22,499 bases of DNA from GCA-020343675 sp964462945 (GCA_964462945.1 CAYWZW010000082.1:1-22499), one strand, 5' to 3'; positions 1 through 7,685 are shown, counted from the stretch's first letter. Notes: a model not told the origin generated them from the letters alone. Numbers and translations: made by a program.

Positions 1-14
1 GCTGAAGCTCTATC

Positions 15-70
15 CTTTTTGGTTGCGGCTGAGCGAAGCGAAGCCGCGCTGGGTTCTTCGTGGTTAATCT
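15..70 (+). repeat. Dispersed repeat family A, copy 1
   Basis: Begins ctttttggttgcggc and ends ttcgtggtta, with a variable hairpin centre (gcggct ... agccgc). A second copy with the same ends and a different hairpin centre lies at 8554-8613, where it forms coding sequence near the 3' end of the HNH gene. No ORF covers this copy. The conserved ends around a variable stem suggest a mobile or folded unit and not chance similarity; its function is unknown. Confidence 0.6.
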
Positions 71-100
71 CCGTCCGCAACGTGCATCATGTGCGGGGGA

Positions 101-126
101 CTAAACGGGGTCTGTCCCTAGTATGC
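101..126 (+). repeat. REP-like repeat family B, left copy
   Basis: The string gggtctgtccctagtat, preceded by ctaaac, matches the reverse complement of 2326-2353 closely, with one single-base indel and a few mismatches. The two copies therefore sit in opposite orientation on either side of the sigma/anti-sigma-like pair. Short near-palindromic units of this kind resemble REP elements; no REP-associated transposase is visible in the window. Upstream, 72-97 can form a small hairpin (ccgca/tgcgg). Confidence 0.5.
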
Positions 127-230
127 TTTAAATGACAAAAATCCCAATTTCCTGTAGACTAAAACCCGCTTACGGCCAGTCATACCGTTGACGATCGTTA
201 GTTTCGAGACTTAAAAGAGGTAAACCTGAC

Positions 231-800
231 ATGCTGGAAGACAAGATGCTACTTTGGAAATTCAGACGCGGCAGTACCGATGCACTCCGGCGTATCTATG
301 ACAAGTACAAAAACGATTTGCTGGGCCTGGCCATCGCTCTTTCACATGACAGAACCGCTGCAGAAGACGCCCTGCAGGACGTCTTCTGCAGTCTCGCACA
401 GCGAGCCGACAAGCTCAGGCTCAAAACCAGCCTCAAAAGCTACCTGTCGACCTGCATCGCAAACCGCATACGCGACATCAAACGCAAAAAGTCGATACAG
501 ACCGTAGAGCTGGATCAGGCGGGCCAGATAAGCACCGAAGACGACCAGCCCGATACCCTGGTAACGTCAGCCGAGCAGTCGGCGCAAATCGAGCACGCAA
601 TGGCGCAGCTTCCGTACGACCAGCGTGAAGTCATCTTCCTGCATCTGCACAGCGGGATGAAATTCAGAGAAATTGCAGAGTCGCAAAATGTCTTACTAAA
701 TACAGTCCTGAGCAGGTACCGCTACGGATTGGAGCAACTTCGTTCACAGTTGAATGGCAAGGTGGAATCATGGAAAACTCAGACAATATCGAAAGACTAA
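231..800 (+). CDS. ECF-type sigma-70 family RNA polymerase sigma factor
   Basis: A 189-residue protein, the usual size of an extracytoplasmic-function sigma factor, which directs RNA polymerase to a small regulon. Region 2 spans roughly residues 10-82 and contains the core-binding signature AEDALQDVF (about 44-52). Region 4, about 123-171, has the helix-turn-helix core LPYDQREVIFLHLHSGMKFR, followed by a typical SRYRYGLEQLR recognition and C-terminal helix. Regions 2 and 4 are joined by an acidic linker (about 90-118), as is normal for ECF factors, which lack region 3. The ATG at 231 is preceded by aagagg (214-219) at good spacing. Its last 31 bases overlap the next gene in another frame, implying translational coupling. 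The neighbour is a membrane-anchored protein with a cytoplasmic N-terminus, so sigma sequestration is the likely control. The subgroup and target promoters cannot be told. Confidence 0.9.
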   Translation: MLEDKMLLWKFRRGSTDALRRIYDKYKNDLLGLAIALSHDRTAAEDALQDVFCSLAQRADKLRLKTSLKSYLSTCIANRIRDIKRKKSIQTVELDQAGQISTEDDQPDTLVTSAEQSAQIEHAMAQLPYDQREVIFLHLHSGMKFREIAESQNVLLNTVLSRYRYGLEQLRSQLNGKVESWKTQTISKD

Positions 801-2089
801 TCAAGGCCTTCTGTGCCGACAAGAACTCCTCGGCCAGAACGACCGAGCAGCTCGACGAGAAGATTCTCAACGCCGCCTTGTCTGCACGAGAACAATCAAA
901 ACGAACACAATCGGCGCAAACGCAGCCGAAGATATGGAGAATAACAATGCACAGCAAAGTAACCAAACTCGCCACAGCAGCCGTCATCGCACTCGCGGCC
1001 ATCATAGGCATCAGCCAGTTCGTAGGCGGATCAGTCACCTTCGCCGACGTCATCAAGCCAATCCTCAACGCCCGCACCGTCGTCCTCGACTACGTCATAG
1101 GCGAAGGCCCCGACGCTCTCGAAATACACGACATCGTCATAGGCTCCAGGATCAGAAGAACCATATCCAACATGGACATGACCACGATCCTCGACTCCAG
1201 GGTCAGAAGAACCCTATCCAACATGGACATGACCATGATCCTCGATCTTGAAGATGCCAGAATGCTCACACTCGTCAGCCTTGGGGTCACGAAAATCGCA
1301 AGCTACGTTGACATCCCGGGCACCACCGTCCAGGAAGCTACTCGCAGCGTCCTGGACTTCGTCCGCAACGTTGTCTCCGAAGTGAAGGACAATCCTGACG
1401 CTGATATACAGGACCTCGGCGAAAAGGAAATCAACGGTCAAAAAGCCGTCGGCTTCTACGTCAAGGGCCTCAACAGCATTGAACTCACCATCTGGGCCAA
1501 CAAGAAGACCTCCCTGCCCATTCGCATCGAGTTCACCGAAGGCAAAACCTCCACCGTCACCACCGTCATAAAGAACATCGAGTTCGATGTCCCCCTGGAA
1601 GAGTCCCTCGTCAGCATGGAAGTCCCCGCCGGCTACACGCTGAAGGACCTCATCACCCTCAACGTAGAGGACAGCTCGCCAGAGGATTTGCCGTTAGATA
1701 AAGCTGAAGTCGACTTCACCAAAGGCACCGAGGAAGATTTCATTGAGAGCCTTCGTATCTTGGCAAAGGTTCTGCTTGATGGGATGTTTCCGGAATCTAT
1801 CAGCACGGAACAATATATGAAACAGATGCCTTTGATTGGAGAAAAGCTTGCTCAATCGGGCCTCTCAAAGGATGAGGCAGAGAAACTTGTGATGACACTA
1901 ACGCGAGGGATTCTCTTCCTGCAATTACTTGAAATCGTTGACAAATATCACTATGCAGGTAAAGGCGTGAAACTGGGCGATGCCGAGAAAGCGATATTCT
2001 GGTATCAGCCGGAAGGAGTGGAAAAGTACCGCGTTATCTACGGCGATTTGAGTGTAAAGGATGTCGCGCTGGAGGATCTGCCGAAGTAA
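770..2089 (+). CDS. Membrane-anchored anti-sigma-like protein with LolA-like extracytoplasmic region
   Basis: A 439-residue protein. Residues 1-60 are polar and presumably cytoplasmic, about 66-84 form one membrane segment (ATAAVIALAAIIGISQF), and the rest would lie outside. The stretch from about 91 (FADVIKPILNARTVVLDY) resembles the opening of LolA/outer-membrane lipoprotein-sorting-like domains common in planctomycete sigma-partner proteins. Position, topology and the 31-base overlap with the sigma gene suggest it binds and holds the sigma factor. No zinc-finger anti-sigma motif is seen, so this is inference. The ATG at 770 has aaggtgg just upstream. Two oddities: residues about 125-159 are a 17-residue tandem duplication (SRIRRTISNMDMTTILD then SRVRRTLSNMDMTMILD), and from about base 1680 codon use shifts from C-ending to more A/T-ending, as if the C-terminal 130 residues had another origin. 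Confidence 0.65.
   Translation: MENSDNIERLIKAFCADKNSSARTTEQLDEKILNAALSAREQSKRTQSAQTQPKIWRITMHSKVTKLATAAVIALAAIIGISQFVGGSVTFADVIKPILNARTVVLDYVIGEGPDALEIHDIVIGSRIRRTISNMDMTTILDSRVRRTLSNMDMTMILDLEDARMLTLVSLGVTKIASYVDIPGTTVQEATRSVLDFVRNVVSEVKDNPDADIQDLGEKEINGQKAVGFYVKGLNSIELTIWANKKTSLPIRIEFTEGKTSTVTTVIKNIEFDVPLEESLVSMEVPAGYTLKDLITLNVEDSSPEDLPLDKAEVDFTKGTEEDFIESLRILAKVLLDGMFPESISTEQYMKQMPLIGEKLAQSGLSKDEAEKLVMTLTRGILFLQLLEIVDKYHYAGKGVKLGDAEKAIFWYQPEGVEKYRVIYGDLSVKDVALEDLPK
1144..1245 (+). repeat. In-frame tandem duplication, 2 x 51 bp
   Basis: Units 1144-1194 and 1195-1245 are identical at 48 of 51 positions. Each encodes 17 residues, so the reading frame is kept. Two of the three differences change the residue conservatively (I to V, I to L), and the third changes T to M. 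The low divergence points to a recent duplication in the extracytoplasmic part of the anti-sigma-like protein. Confidence 0.9.
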
Positions 2090-2118
2090 ATTTGTCAGAA
2101 AAAGCTGTTTATTCCACA

Positions 2119-2146
2119 GGCCGGGTATTATCACCCGGCCTTTCTT
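2119..2146 (+). terminator. Intrinsic terminator after the sigma/anti-sigma pair
   Basis: A perfect 8-bp GC-rich stem, ggccgggt (2119-2126) with acccggcc (2133-2140), has a 6-base loop and is followed by tttctt. It lies 30 bases after the stop codon of the anti-sigma-like gene and is correctly oriented to end that transcript. Confidence 0.85.
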
Positions 2147-2158
2147 ATCTTACAGAAA

Positions 2159-2231
2159 GAAAGACCACTCCAATAACACACGAAAATCCAAGAGTGGGCC
2201 AAAAGCCCCATGGTGTTGGCTTTGGTCTTTC
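2159..2231. other. Three-arm foldable segment (candidate structured RNA or ssDNA element)
   Basis: Three helices abut almost without gaps. P1 is gaaaga (2159-2164) with tctttc (2226-2231). P2 is ccactc (2165-2170) with gagtgg (2192-2197). P3 is ccaaaagcc (2199-2207) with ggctttgg (2218-2225), leaving one bulged A. Just downstream, tgtttgta (2247-2254) pairs with tacaaaca (2285-2292) around an inner hairpin (about 2255-2272). No convincing ORF covers the region. It follows the terminator, so transcription would need its own promoter. The folding was read by eye, without energy calculation. Confidence 0.4.
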
Positions 2232-2325
2232 CGGCTTTTCGGAATCTGTTTGTATTGTTGGAATTTCCACAATCGATTTAGAACTACAAACAATAACTAC
2301 TTTTACTTTGCGGCCTTGAATAAAA

Positions 2326-2353
2326 GGGTATACTAGGGACGGACCCTAGTTTA
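2326..2353 (-). repeat. REP-like repeat family B, right copy
   Basis: Contains the near-palindrome actaggg-acgga-ccctagt (2332-2350). Its reverse complement matches the copy at 101-126. A shorter related string, gggtatactagta, follows at 2389-2401. The pair flanks the sigma/anti-sigma-like module in inverted orientation. Confidence 0.5.
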
Positions 2354-2399
2354 TATTCTTCCGCAACTCAGCTTTGTTCGATTTCCTCGGGTATACTAG

Positions 2400-2978
2400 T
2401 ACTACAACGCTACAAGAGACTCCAGTGACATTTGCGTATGTTCTTCAGTTTTATGCCTATCGTATGCAATCGTTTGATTGTGCGGCGTCGGGGGTAATTA
2501 AAGGTGTCAGGTACATTTTTCGATGCGATGATACGTTTTGAAGAGGAGAGGGGGCACATGATACACCGAGAGCGAGGATACAGAATACAGGAGACAGGAG
2601 ACAGCATGGTGGGGCAAGCCGCCACCCTACGAATCCGCGTGATCCGCGAAATCCGCGGTTTCAATTCGTGTCGATTCGTGTTTCCGTCGAAAGAACGCCG
2701 GATCTTCGACATTCGTGGCAAAAACCGACGATTTCTTCGAGGTCTTCGTGTGCTTCGTGGTAAAGCTAAATACGTGTCTATCTGTGTTAATCCGTGTCGG
2801 TGGGACGAAAAGACGGCTTTGAAGATTGCCGCAGTCGCTTGCCCACGAAGGGCAAGCTCCTTCGCAATGACATCGAGAATCGAGAAAATATTCTTGCGGA
2901 TTTCGGGTTTGGTGCGTATAGTATCGAGGATTCCTTTAAGCACCAGGTCGCTAAATGGGGATTCCGTGCAAGAATACA
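2400..2978. repeat. Gene-free mosaic of dispersed short repeats upstream of carB
   Basis: At least four repeat types lie end to end. A ggtgtcaggtac string (2503-2514) partly resembles the reverse complement of 11496-11518. A copy of family C occupies 2577-2604. A block rich in variants of atccgcg, cttcgtg and ccgtgt occupies about 2631-2803. A hairpin unit occupies 2824-2872, with stem cttgccc/gggcaag, ending ttcgcaatgaca. The overlapping ORFs here translate to low-complexity basic or cysteine-rich strings without family features, so I call no gene. The block ends just before carB; no clear carB promoter could be picked out. Confidence 0.65.
2577..2604 (+). repeat. Dispersed repeat family C, intergenic copy
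   Basis: The 27 bases 2578-2604 match 4413-4439 inside carB at 26 of 27 positions (shared core acagaatacaggagacagga). A related sequence lies in reverse complement at 9858-9878. The unit is A/G-rich, of the form cagaatacagga, and has no coding sense here. Confidence 0.85.
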
Positions 2979-5900
2979 ATGCCGAAACGCAAGGACATAC
3001 ATAAGATACTGATCATCGGGTCGGGGCCGATTGTGATAGGGCAGGCCTGCGAGTTCGACTATTCCGGCGCCCAGGCGTGCAAGGTTCTGCGGAAGGCTGG
3101 CTACAAGGTCGTTCTTGTCAATAGCAATCCGGCCACGATCATGACCGACCCGGAGCTTGCCGACCGGACGTACATCGAGCCGATCACGCCGGAAATCGTC
3201 GAGCAGATAATCGCCAAAGAAAAGCCCGACAGCCTGCTGCCGACGTTAGGCGGGCAGACCGGCCTGAACACCGCCGTAGCGCTGGCCGAGCGCGGCGTGC
3301 TGAAAAAGCACAACGTCCGCATGTTAGGGGCGAGCTTAGCGTCGATAAAGAAGGCCGAGGAGCGAGACCGGTTCAAGAAAACGATGGGCGAGTGCGGGCT
3401 GGAAGTCCCCAGGAGCGGATACGCCCATTCCTGGGAGCAGGCCAAGAAGATTGTCGAATACATAGGGTATCCGGCCATTATCCGCCCCAGCTATACCTTG
3501 GGCGGGACGGGCGGAAACGTCGCTTACAACGCCGAAGAGTACGCCGAATTCGTTCGCTGGGGCATGAGTCTGAGTCCCAAGAGCGAGGTCCTTATCGAAG
3601 AATCCGTTATCGGATGGAAGGAATATGAGCTCGAGGTGATGAGGGATAAAAAGGATAATGTCGTAATAGTCTGTTCGATAGAGAACCTCGACCCGATGGG
3701 TATCCATACGGGCGACAGCATCACGGTGGCTCCGGCCCAGACGCTCACCGACAAAGAGTATCAGATCATGCGCGATGCGGCGATTAAGATTATGCGGGCT
3801 ATCGGCGTGGAGACCGGCGGCTCGAACATCCAATTCGCCGTCAATCCCGACAACGGCAAGCTCTACGTCATCGAGATGAACCCGCGGGTTTCGCGAAGCT
3901 CGGCGCTCGCATCCAAGGCCACGGGCTTTCCCATCGCCAAGATCGCCTCGCTGCTGGCCGTCGGATATACCCTCGATGAGATTCCGAACGACATCACCAA
4001 GAAGACGCCGGCCTGCTTCGAGCCCACCATCGACTACTGCGTCGTGAAAGCGCCGCGCTTCACGTTCGAAAAATTCCCGAAGACCAATCCCGAGCTGACC
4101 ATTCAGATGAAATCGGTCGGCGAGGCGATGGCCATCGGCAGGACGTTCAAGGAGGCGCTGCAAAAAGCGATCAGGTCGCTTGAAATCGACCGCTATTCGC
4201 TCGACAACCGGCACATCGACAGCAGCCTCTCGACGCACGAGCTGAAGGACAAGCTGCGAACGAACTGCTGGGACAAATTGTGGTACCTCGCCGAGGCGCT
4301 GCGAAGAAAACTATCCGTCGAAGAAATCTTCGCTCTCACGAAGATAGACCCCTGGTTCCTCAATAACATAAAGGACATCGTTAAGCTCGAAGAGAAGATA
4401 AGAAAGGTCAGAATACAGAATACAGGAGACAGGAAACAGAATACAAGGAGTGGAGGGCGGCAGGCTCTGTCATCCGGCCTTTTGAGGCAGGCCAAAGAGT
4501 ACGGCTTCAGCGACAAATACCTGGCCTCTTTGCTCGGCGTCAAGGAACTGGACGTGCGCCGGCACAGGCAGGCTCTTGGGATCAACGCGGTTTACAAGAT
4601 GGTCGATACCTGCGGGGCCGAATTCGAGGCGACGACTCCCTATCTCTACTCAACTTTCGAGGGCGAGTGCGAGGCCAACCCGACCAAGAGAAGAAAAGTC
4701 GTCATTCTCGGCGGCGGGCCGAACCGCATCGGCCAGGGCATCGAGTTTGACTACTGCTGCGTTCATGCGGCGTTCGCGCTGAGGGAAATCGGCGTCGAGT
4801 CCATCATGGTCAACTGCAACCCGGAGACCGTGAGCACCGATTACGACACCTCGGACCGGCTTTACTTCGAGCCGCTGACGTTCGAAGACGTCATGTCCAT
4901 CGTGGAAAAAGAGAATCCGGACGGCGTCATCGTGCAGTTCGGCGGGCAGACGCCGCTCAAACTGGCGGTGCCGCTGGAGAAGGCCGGCGTGAAGATCATA
5001 GGCACCTCGCCCGACAGCATCGACCGGGCCGAAGACCGCAAGCGCTTCAACAAGCTCGTCGAGAAGCTCAAGCTCCGCCAGCCCGACAGCGGCACGGCAA
5101 CGACGTACGCTCAGACGCTCCGGGTGGCGGACAAACTGGGCTTTCCGCTCTTGATCAGGCCCAGCTTCGTCCTGGGGGGCCGCGCGATGCAAATCGTCTA
5201 TGATCAGCAGGAGCTGAAGGCCTCCGTTGAGCGGGCCATCGAAGCCTCGGGCGAACATCCAATCCTGATCGACAGGTTCCTCGACGACGCCACGGAATTG
5301 GACGTCGATGCCATCAGCGACGGCAGGAAAGTCGTCATCGGCGGAATCATGGAGCATATCGAAGAAGCCGGTGTTCATTCGGGTGATAGCGCCTGCTCGC
5401 TGCCTCCCGTTTCGATAAGCAAAAAGCTCCTGACAGAAATTAGAAAACAGACAAAGCTCCTGGCACTCGAATTGAAAGTCAAGGGCCTTATGAATATCCA
5501 GTTCGCGATCAAGGATGACCGGCTCTATATACTCGAGGTGAACCCGCGGGCGTCCAGGACGATTCCCTTTGTGAGCAAGGCCATCGGCGTGCCTCTGGCC
5601 AAGCTGGCGGCCAAAGTGATGACCGGCATGACCCTGGACGAGCTGAATTTCACGCAAGAGGTGCATCGCAGCCATTTCTCCGTCAAAGAAGCGGTGTTTC
5701 CTTTCTTGAAATTCCCCGGCATAGACACGCTCCTGGGCCCGGAAATGCTTTCGACCGGCGAGGTCATGGGCATATCCGATGACTTCGGCATCGCGTATGC
5801 CAAATCGCAAATCGCGGCAGGCAACACCCTGCCGACCGGCGGCAACGTGTTTTTCAGCGTCAAGGACAGCGACAAGCCGCGAGCGGTCGAGGTCGCCCGG

Positions 5901-6233
5901 AAACTGCACGCCATGGGCTTCAAGATTCTTGCCACAAAGGGCACGTGTATCGCGTTTATCAACAACAACATCCCCTCGCAGTTCGTGCTGAGAATTACCG
6001 AGGGCAGGCCCAACATCGTGGACTCCATCATAAACAAAGAGATAGACTTGATCGTAAATACGACCATCGGCAAGCAGTCGATAAGGGATTCTTTTTCGAT
6101 ACGAAGGACCGCCCTCGACCGGCAGGTGCCATACGTGACGACGATCAGAGGCGCCATGGCGGTGGCCAGGGCCATTGAGGCGATGCGGGCAAGAAAAATC
6201 AGTGTCAGGCCCATTCAGCTTTATTATCGATAG
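2979..6233 (+). CDS. carB: Carbamoyl-phosphate synthase large subunit (CarB), copy 1
   Basis: The large subunit makes carbamoyl phosphate from bicarbonate, ammonia (channelled from CarA) and two ATP, for pyrimidine and arginine synthesis. I chose the ATG at 2979 because it gives the family's standard opening MPKRKDIHKILIIGSGPIVI; an in-frame ATG at 2955 adds eight residues that fit no homologue I know. The protein is 1084 residues, against about 1073 in E. coli. The usual order is present: ATP-grasp half 1 (about 1-400), oligomerisation region (about 400-570), ATP-grasp half 2 (about 570-955, opening LGGGPNRIGQGIEFDYCCVH), and the allosteric MGS-like domain (about 955-1084). Its VDTCGAEFEA motif makes it the canonical type. 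Residues about 476-496 hold an insertion of about 15 residues compared with the second CarB in this window, encoded by dispersed repeat C (4409-4450). It lies in a linker, so activity is probably kept. carA follows, beyond a MITE-like element. Confidence 0.97.
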   Translation: MPKRKDIHKILIIGSGPIVIGQACEFDYSGAQACKVLRKAGYKVVLVNSNPATIMTDPELADRTYIEPITPEIVEQIIAKEKPDSLLPTLGGQTGLNTAVALAERGVLKKHNVRMLGASLASIKKAEERDRFKKTMGECGLEVPRSGYAHSWEQAKKIVEYIGYPAIIRPSYTLGGTGGNVAYNAEEYAEFVRWGMSLSPKSEVLIEESVIGWKEYELEVMRDKKDNVVIVCSIENLDPMGIHTGDSITVAPAQTLTDKEYQIMRDAAIKIMRAIGVETGGSNIQFAVNPDNGKLYVIEMNPRVSRSSALASKATGFPIAKIASLLAVGYTLDEIPNDITKKTPACFEPTIDYCVVKAPRFTFEKFPKTNPELTIQMKSVGEAMAIGRTFKEALQKAIRSLEIDRYSLDNRHIDSSLSTHELKDKLRTNCWDKLWYLAEALRRKLSVEEIFALTKIDPWFLNNIKDIVKLEEKIRKVRIQNTGDRKQNTRSGGRQALSSGLLRQAKEYGFSDKYLASLLGVKELDVRRHRQALGINAVYKMVDTCGAEFEATTPYLYSTFEGECEANPTKRRKVVILGGGPNRIGQGIEFDYCCVHAAFALREIGVESIMVNCNPETVSTDYDTSDRLYFEPLTFEDVMSIVEKENPDGVIVQFGGQTPLKLAVPLEKAGVKIIGTSPDSIDRAEDRKRFNKLVEKLKLRQPDSGTATTYAQTLRVADKLGFPLLIRPSFVLGGRAMQIVYDQQELKASVERAIEASGEHPILIDRFLDDATELDVDAISDGRKVVIGGIMEHIEEAGVHSGDSACSLPPVSISKKLLTEIRKQTKLLALELKVKGLMNIQFAIKDDRLYILEVNPRASRTIPFVSKAIGVPLAKLAAKVMTGMTLDELNFTQEVHRSHFSVKEAVFPFLKFPGIDTLLGPEMLSTGEVMGISDDFGIAYAKSQIAAGNTLPTGGNVFFSVKDSDKPRAVEVARKLHAMGFKILATKGTCIAFINNNIPSQFVLRITEGRPNIVDSIINKEIDLIVNTTIGKQSIRDSFSIRRTALDRQVPYVTTIRGAMAVARAIEAMRARKISVRPIQLYYR
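4409..4450 (+). repeat. Dispersed repeat family C captured in frame within carB
   Basis: Bases 4413-4439 match the intergenic copy at 2578-2604 in 26 of 27 positions. They encode IQNTGDRKQ and neighbouring residues, with no stop codon. Between the conserved EKI and QAK anchors, CarB copy 1 has 29 residues and CarB copy 2 has 14, a difference of 45 bases. Confidence 0.85.
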
Positions 6234-6235
6234 GC

Positions 6236-6421
6236 TTCTGCAAAATTGAGGTTGGGCATACTTTTGGAAAGAAAAAATCTTCTCTTTTGATTTTTTCTTT
6301 CTAAAACAAGACGCGTAATGTTTTACTCGATAATGTGTTATTATATAGTACGCGATTATTTTTAGAAAATCGTCAAACCGGTTTTCTAAAATAATATATG
6401 CCCAACCTCAATTTTGCAGAA
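6236..6421. mobile_element. MITE-like element, 186 bp, between carB and carA
   Basis: The ends are perfect 25-bp inverted repeats (6236-6260 and 6397-6421, outer end ttctgcaaaattgagg). The AT-rich interior encodes nothing and holds two further stem-loops: 6262-6279 with 6289-6306 (18 pairs, one of them G-U), and ttttagaaaa (6360-6369) with ttttctaaaa (6382-6391). A 6-bp pair cgcgta/tacgcg (6312-6317, 6349-6354) lies between them. The element starts two bases after the carB stop; without it carB and carA would be only 35 bases apart. I see no clear target-site duplication. The transposase that would move it is not in the window. Its stem-loops could attenuate or process the carB-carA transcript, which is inference. 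Confidence 0.8.
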
Positions 6422-6454
6422 CTCATTTACAACTGATAGAAAGGAAGCCGACCG

Positions 6455-7570
6455 GTGAAAGCCATTTTGCTGCTGGAAGACGGCACGGTTTTTGAAGGCG
6501 CCGCTTTTGGCGCCAAAGGCCAAAGGTGCGGAGAGGTCGTCTTCAATACGAGCATGGCCGGCTATCAGGAAATCCTGACCGACCCGTCTTACTACGAGCA
6601 GATAATCACCATGACGTACCCGCTGATCGGCAACTACGGAACGAACAAAGCCGACTGGGAATCGAGAAAGATCTTTGCCGGCGGCTTCATCGTCAAGGAG
6701 AACTGCGAATATCCGAGCAACTGGAGAAACACCGAGTCGCTCGGCGATTACCTCAAGGCCAACGGCGTCGTCGGCCTCGAAGGCATCGACACCCGGGCAC
6801 TCGTCAAACACATCCGCACCGAGGGCGCGATGCGAGGCATCATCTCCTCGAACGAATTAAACATCGTCAACCTGCGAAAAGAGCTGGATAAATACCCCGG
6901 CCTGGTCGGCAGAGACATCGTCAAAGACGTGACGGCCAGGAAACCTTACCACTGGGACAAAGGCGCCGTTGACGTGCTCAAGAACCAGGAGATCATGCCC
7001 GAAAAACAGTATAGAGTCGTCGCGCTCGATTACGGCATCAAGCAAAACATCCTGCGGCTCCTGCGTTCGCACGGATGCGACGTGCACGTCGTGCCGGCGG
7101 CCACGCCCGCCAAAGTCGTGCTGGCGAAAAAGCCCGACGGCGTTTTCCTGAGCAACGGGCCGGGCGACCCGGCCGCCGTAGATTATGCGATTGAGACTGT
7201 CCGGAACCTCCTGGGCAAAGTCCCGATCTTCGGCATCTGCCTCGGCCATCAGATCCTCGCGCTCGCCCTCGGCGCCAAGACCTACAAGCTCAAATTCGGA
7301 CACCGGGGAGCCAACCATCCGGTCAAGAACCTGCAAACGGGAAAGATCGAGATCACCTGCCAGAATCACGGCTTCTGCGTCGATGTCGATTCGCTCAAGG
7401 GCAAAGACGTCGAGCTGACGCATCTGAACCTCAACGATAATACCAACGAAGGATTCCGCTGCAAGAAGATCAAAGCCTTCTGCGTGCAGTATCACCCCGA
7501 AGCCTCGCCGGGACCCCACGATTCCAGATACCTCTTCGACGATTTTACAAAATTGATGGAAAAGACGTAA
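6455..7570 (+). CDS. carA: Carbamoyl-phosphate synthase small subunit (CarA), glutamine amidotransferase
   Basis: The small subunit hydrolyses glutamine and passes ammonia to CarB. The protein is 371 residues, a normal length. The N-terminal CPSase small-chain domain (about 1-150) opens KAILLLEDGTVFEGAAFGA and includes FNTSMAGYQEILTDPSY. The class I glutamine amidotransferase domain (about 187-368) has the nucleophile Cys262 in FGICLGHQILAL, and His347 and Glu349 in QYHPEAS, so the triad is complete. The start is GTG at 6455 with aaggaag (6441-6447) seven bases upstream; no better ATG exists nearby. Gene order is carB then carA, the reverse of the E. coli operon. The two were probably one operon before the MITE-like element entered the gap. 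Confidence 0.97.
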   Translation: MKAILLLEDGTVFEGAAFGAKGQRCGEVVFNTSMAGYQEILTDPSYYEQIITMTYPLIGNYGTNKADWESRKIFAGGFIVKENCEYPSNWRNTESLGDYLKANGVVGLEGIDTRALVKHIRTEGAMRGIISSNELNIVNLRKELDKYPGLVGRDIVKDVTARKPYHWDKGAVDVLKNQEIMPEKQYRVVALDYGIKQNILRLLRSHGCDVHVVPAATPAKVVLAKKPDGVFLSNGPGDPAAVDYAIETVRNLLGKVPIFGICLGHQILALALGAKTYKLKFGHRGANHPVKNLQTGKIEITCQNHGFCVDVDSLKGKDVELTHLNLNDNTNEGFRCKKIKAFCVQYHPEASPGPHDSRYLFDDFTKLMEKT

Positions 7571-7628
7571 CTTGTTCGCCTTGGCGGAGGCTATGGCATG
7601 GCCAGGTGACTGGTGTCTGTTGATTTCT

Positions 7629-7685
7629 GCAAACGTCGTGCTCAGCCGCCGAGCTTGCGAGGTCGGCTGAAGCAATTTGTTAGCG
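7629..7685 (-). other. attC-like recombination site (integron cassette)
   Basis: Read on the minus strand, the site runs R'' CGCTAAC (7685-7679), a spacer, L'' CAGCCGAC (7669-7662), a 12-base centre, L' GCGGCTG (about 7649-7643), a spacer, and R' GTTTGC (7634-7629). L'' and L' pair as CAGCCG/CGGCTG with an asymmetric base, as in attC stems. Total length is 57 bp, within the normal range for short attC sites, and the left half closely resembles the aadA-type attC (CTAACAA ... AGCCGAC). The site starts seven bases after the stop codon of the cassette ORF. Confidence 0.75.

Noticed and set aside
188..216. Possible promoter ttgacg-17 bp-ttaaaa before the sigma gene
   Set aside because: The -10 box would overlap the aagagg ribosome-binding site, so the transcript would start too close to the ATG to include it.
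2410..3004. Overlapping ORFs of 166-189 codons before carB
   Set aside because: They are translations of dispersed repeats, run on both strands over the same DNA, and show no family features.
4650..5909. Minus-strand ORF (419 codons) opposite carB copy 1
   Set aside because: Antisense to the second ATP-grasp half of CarB; no independent protein features.
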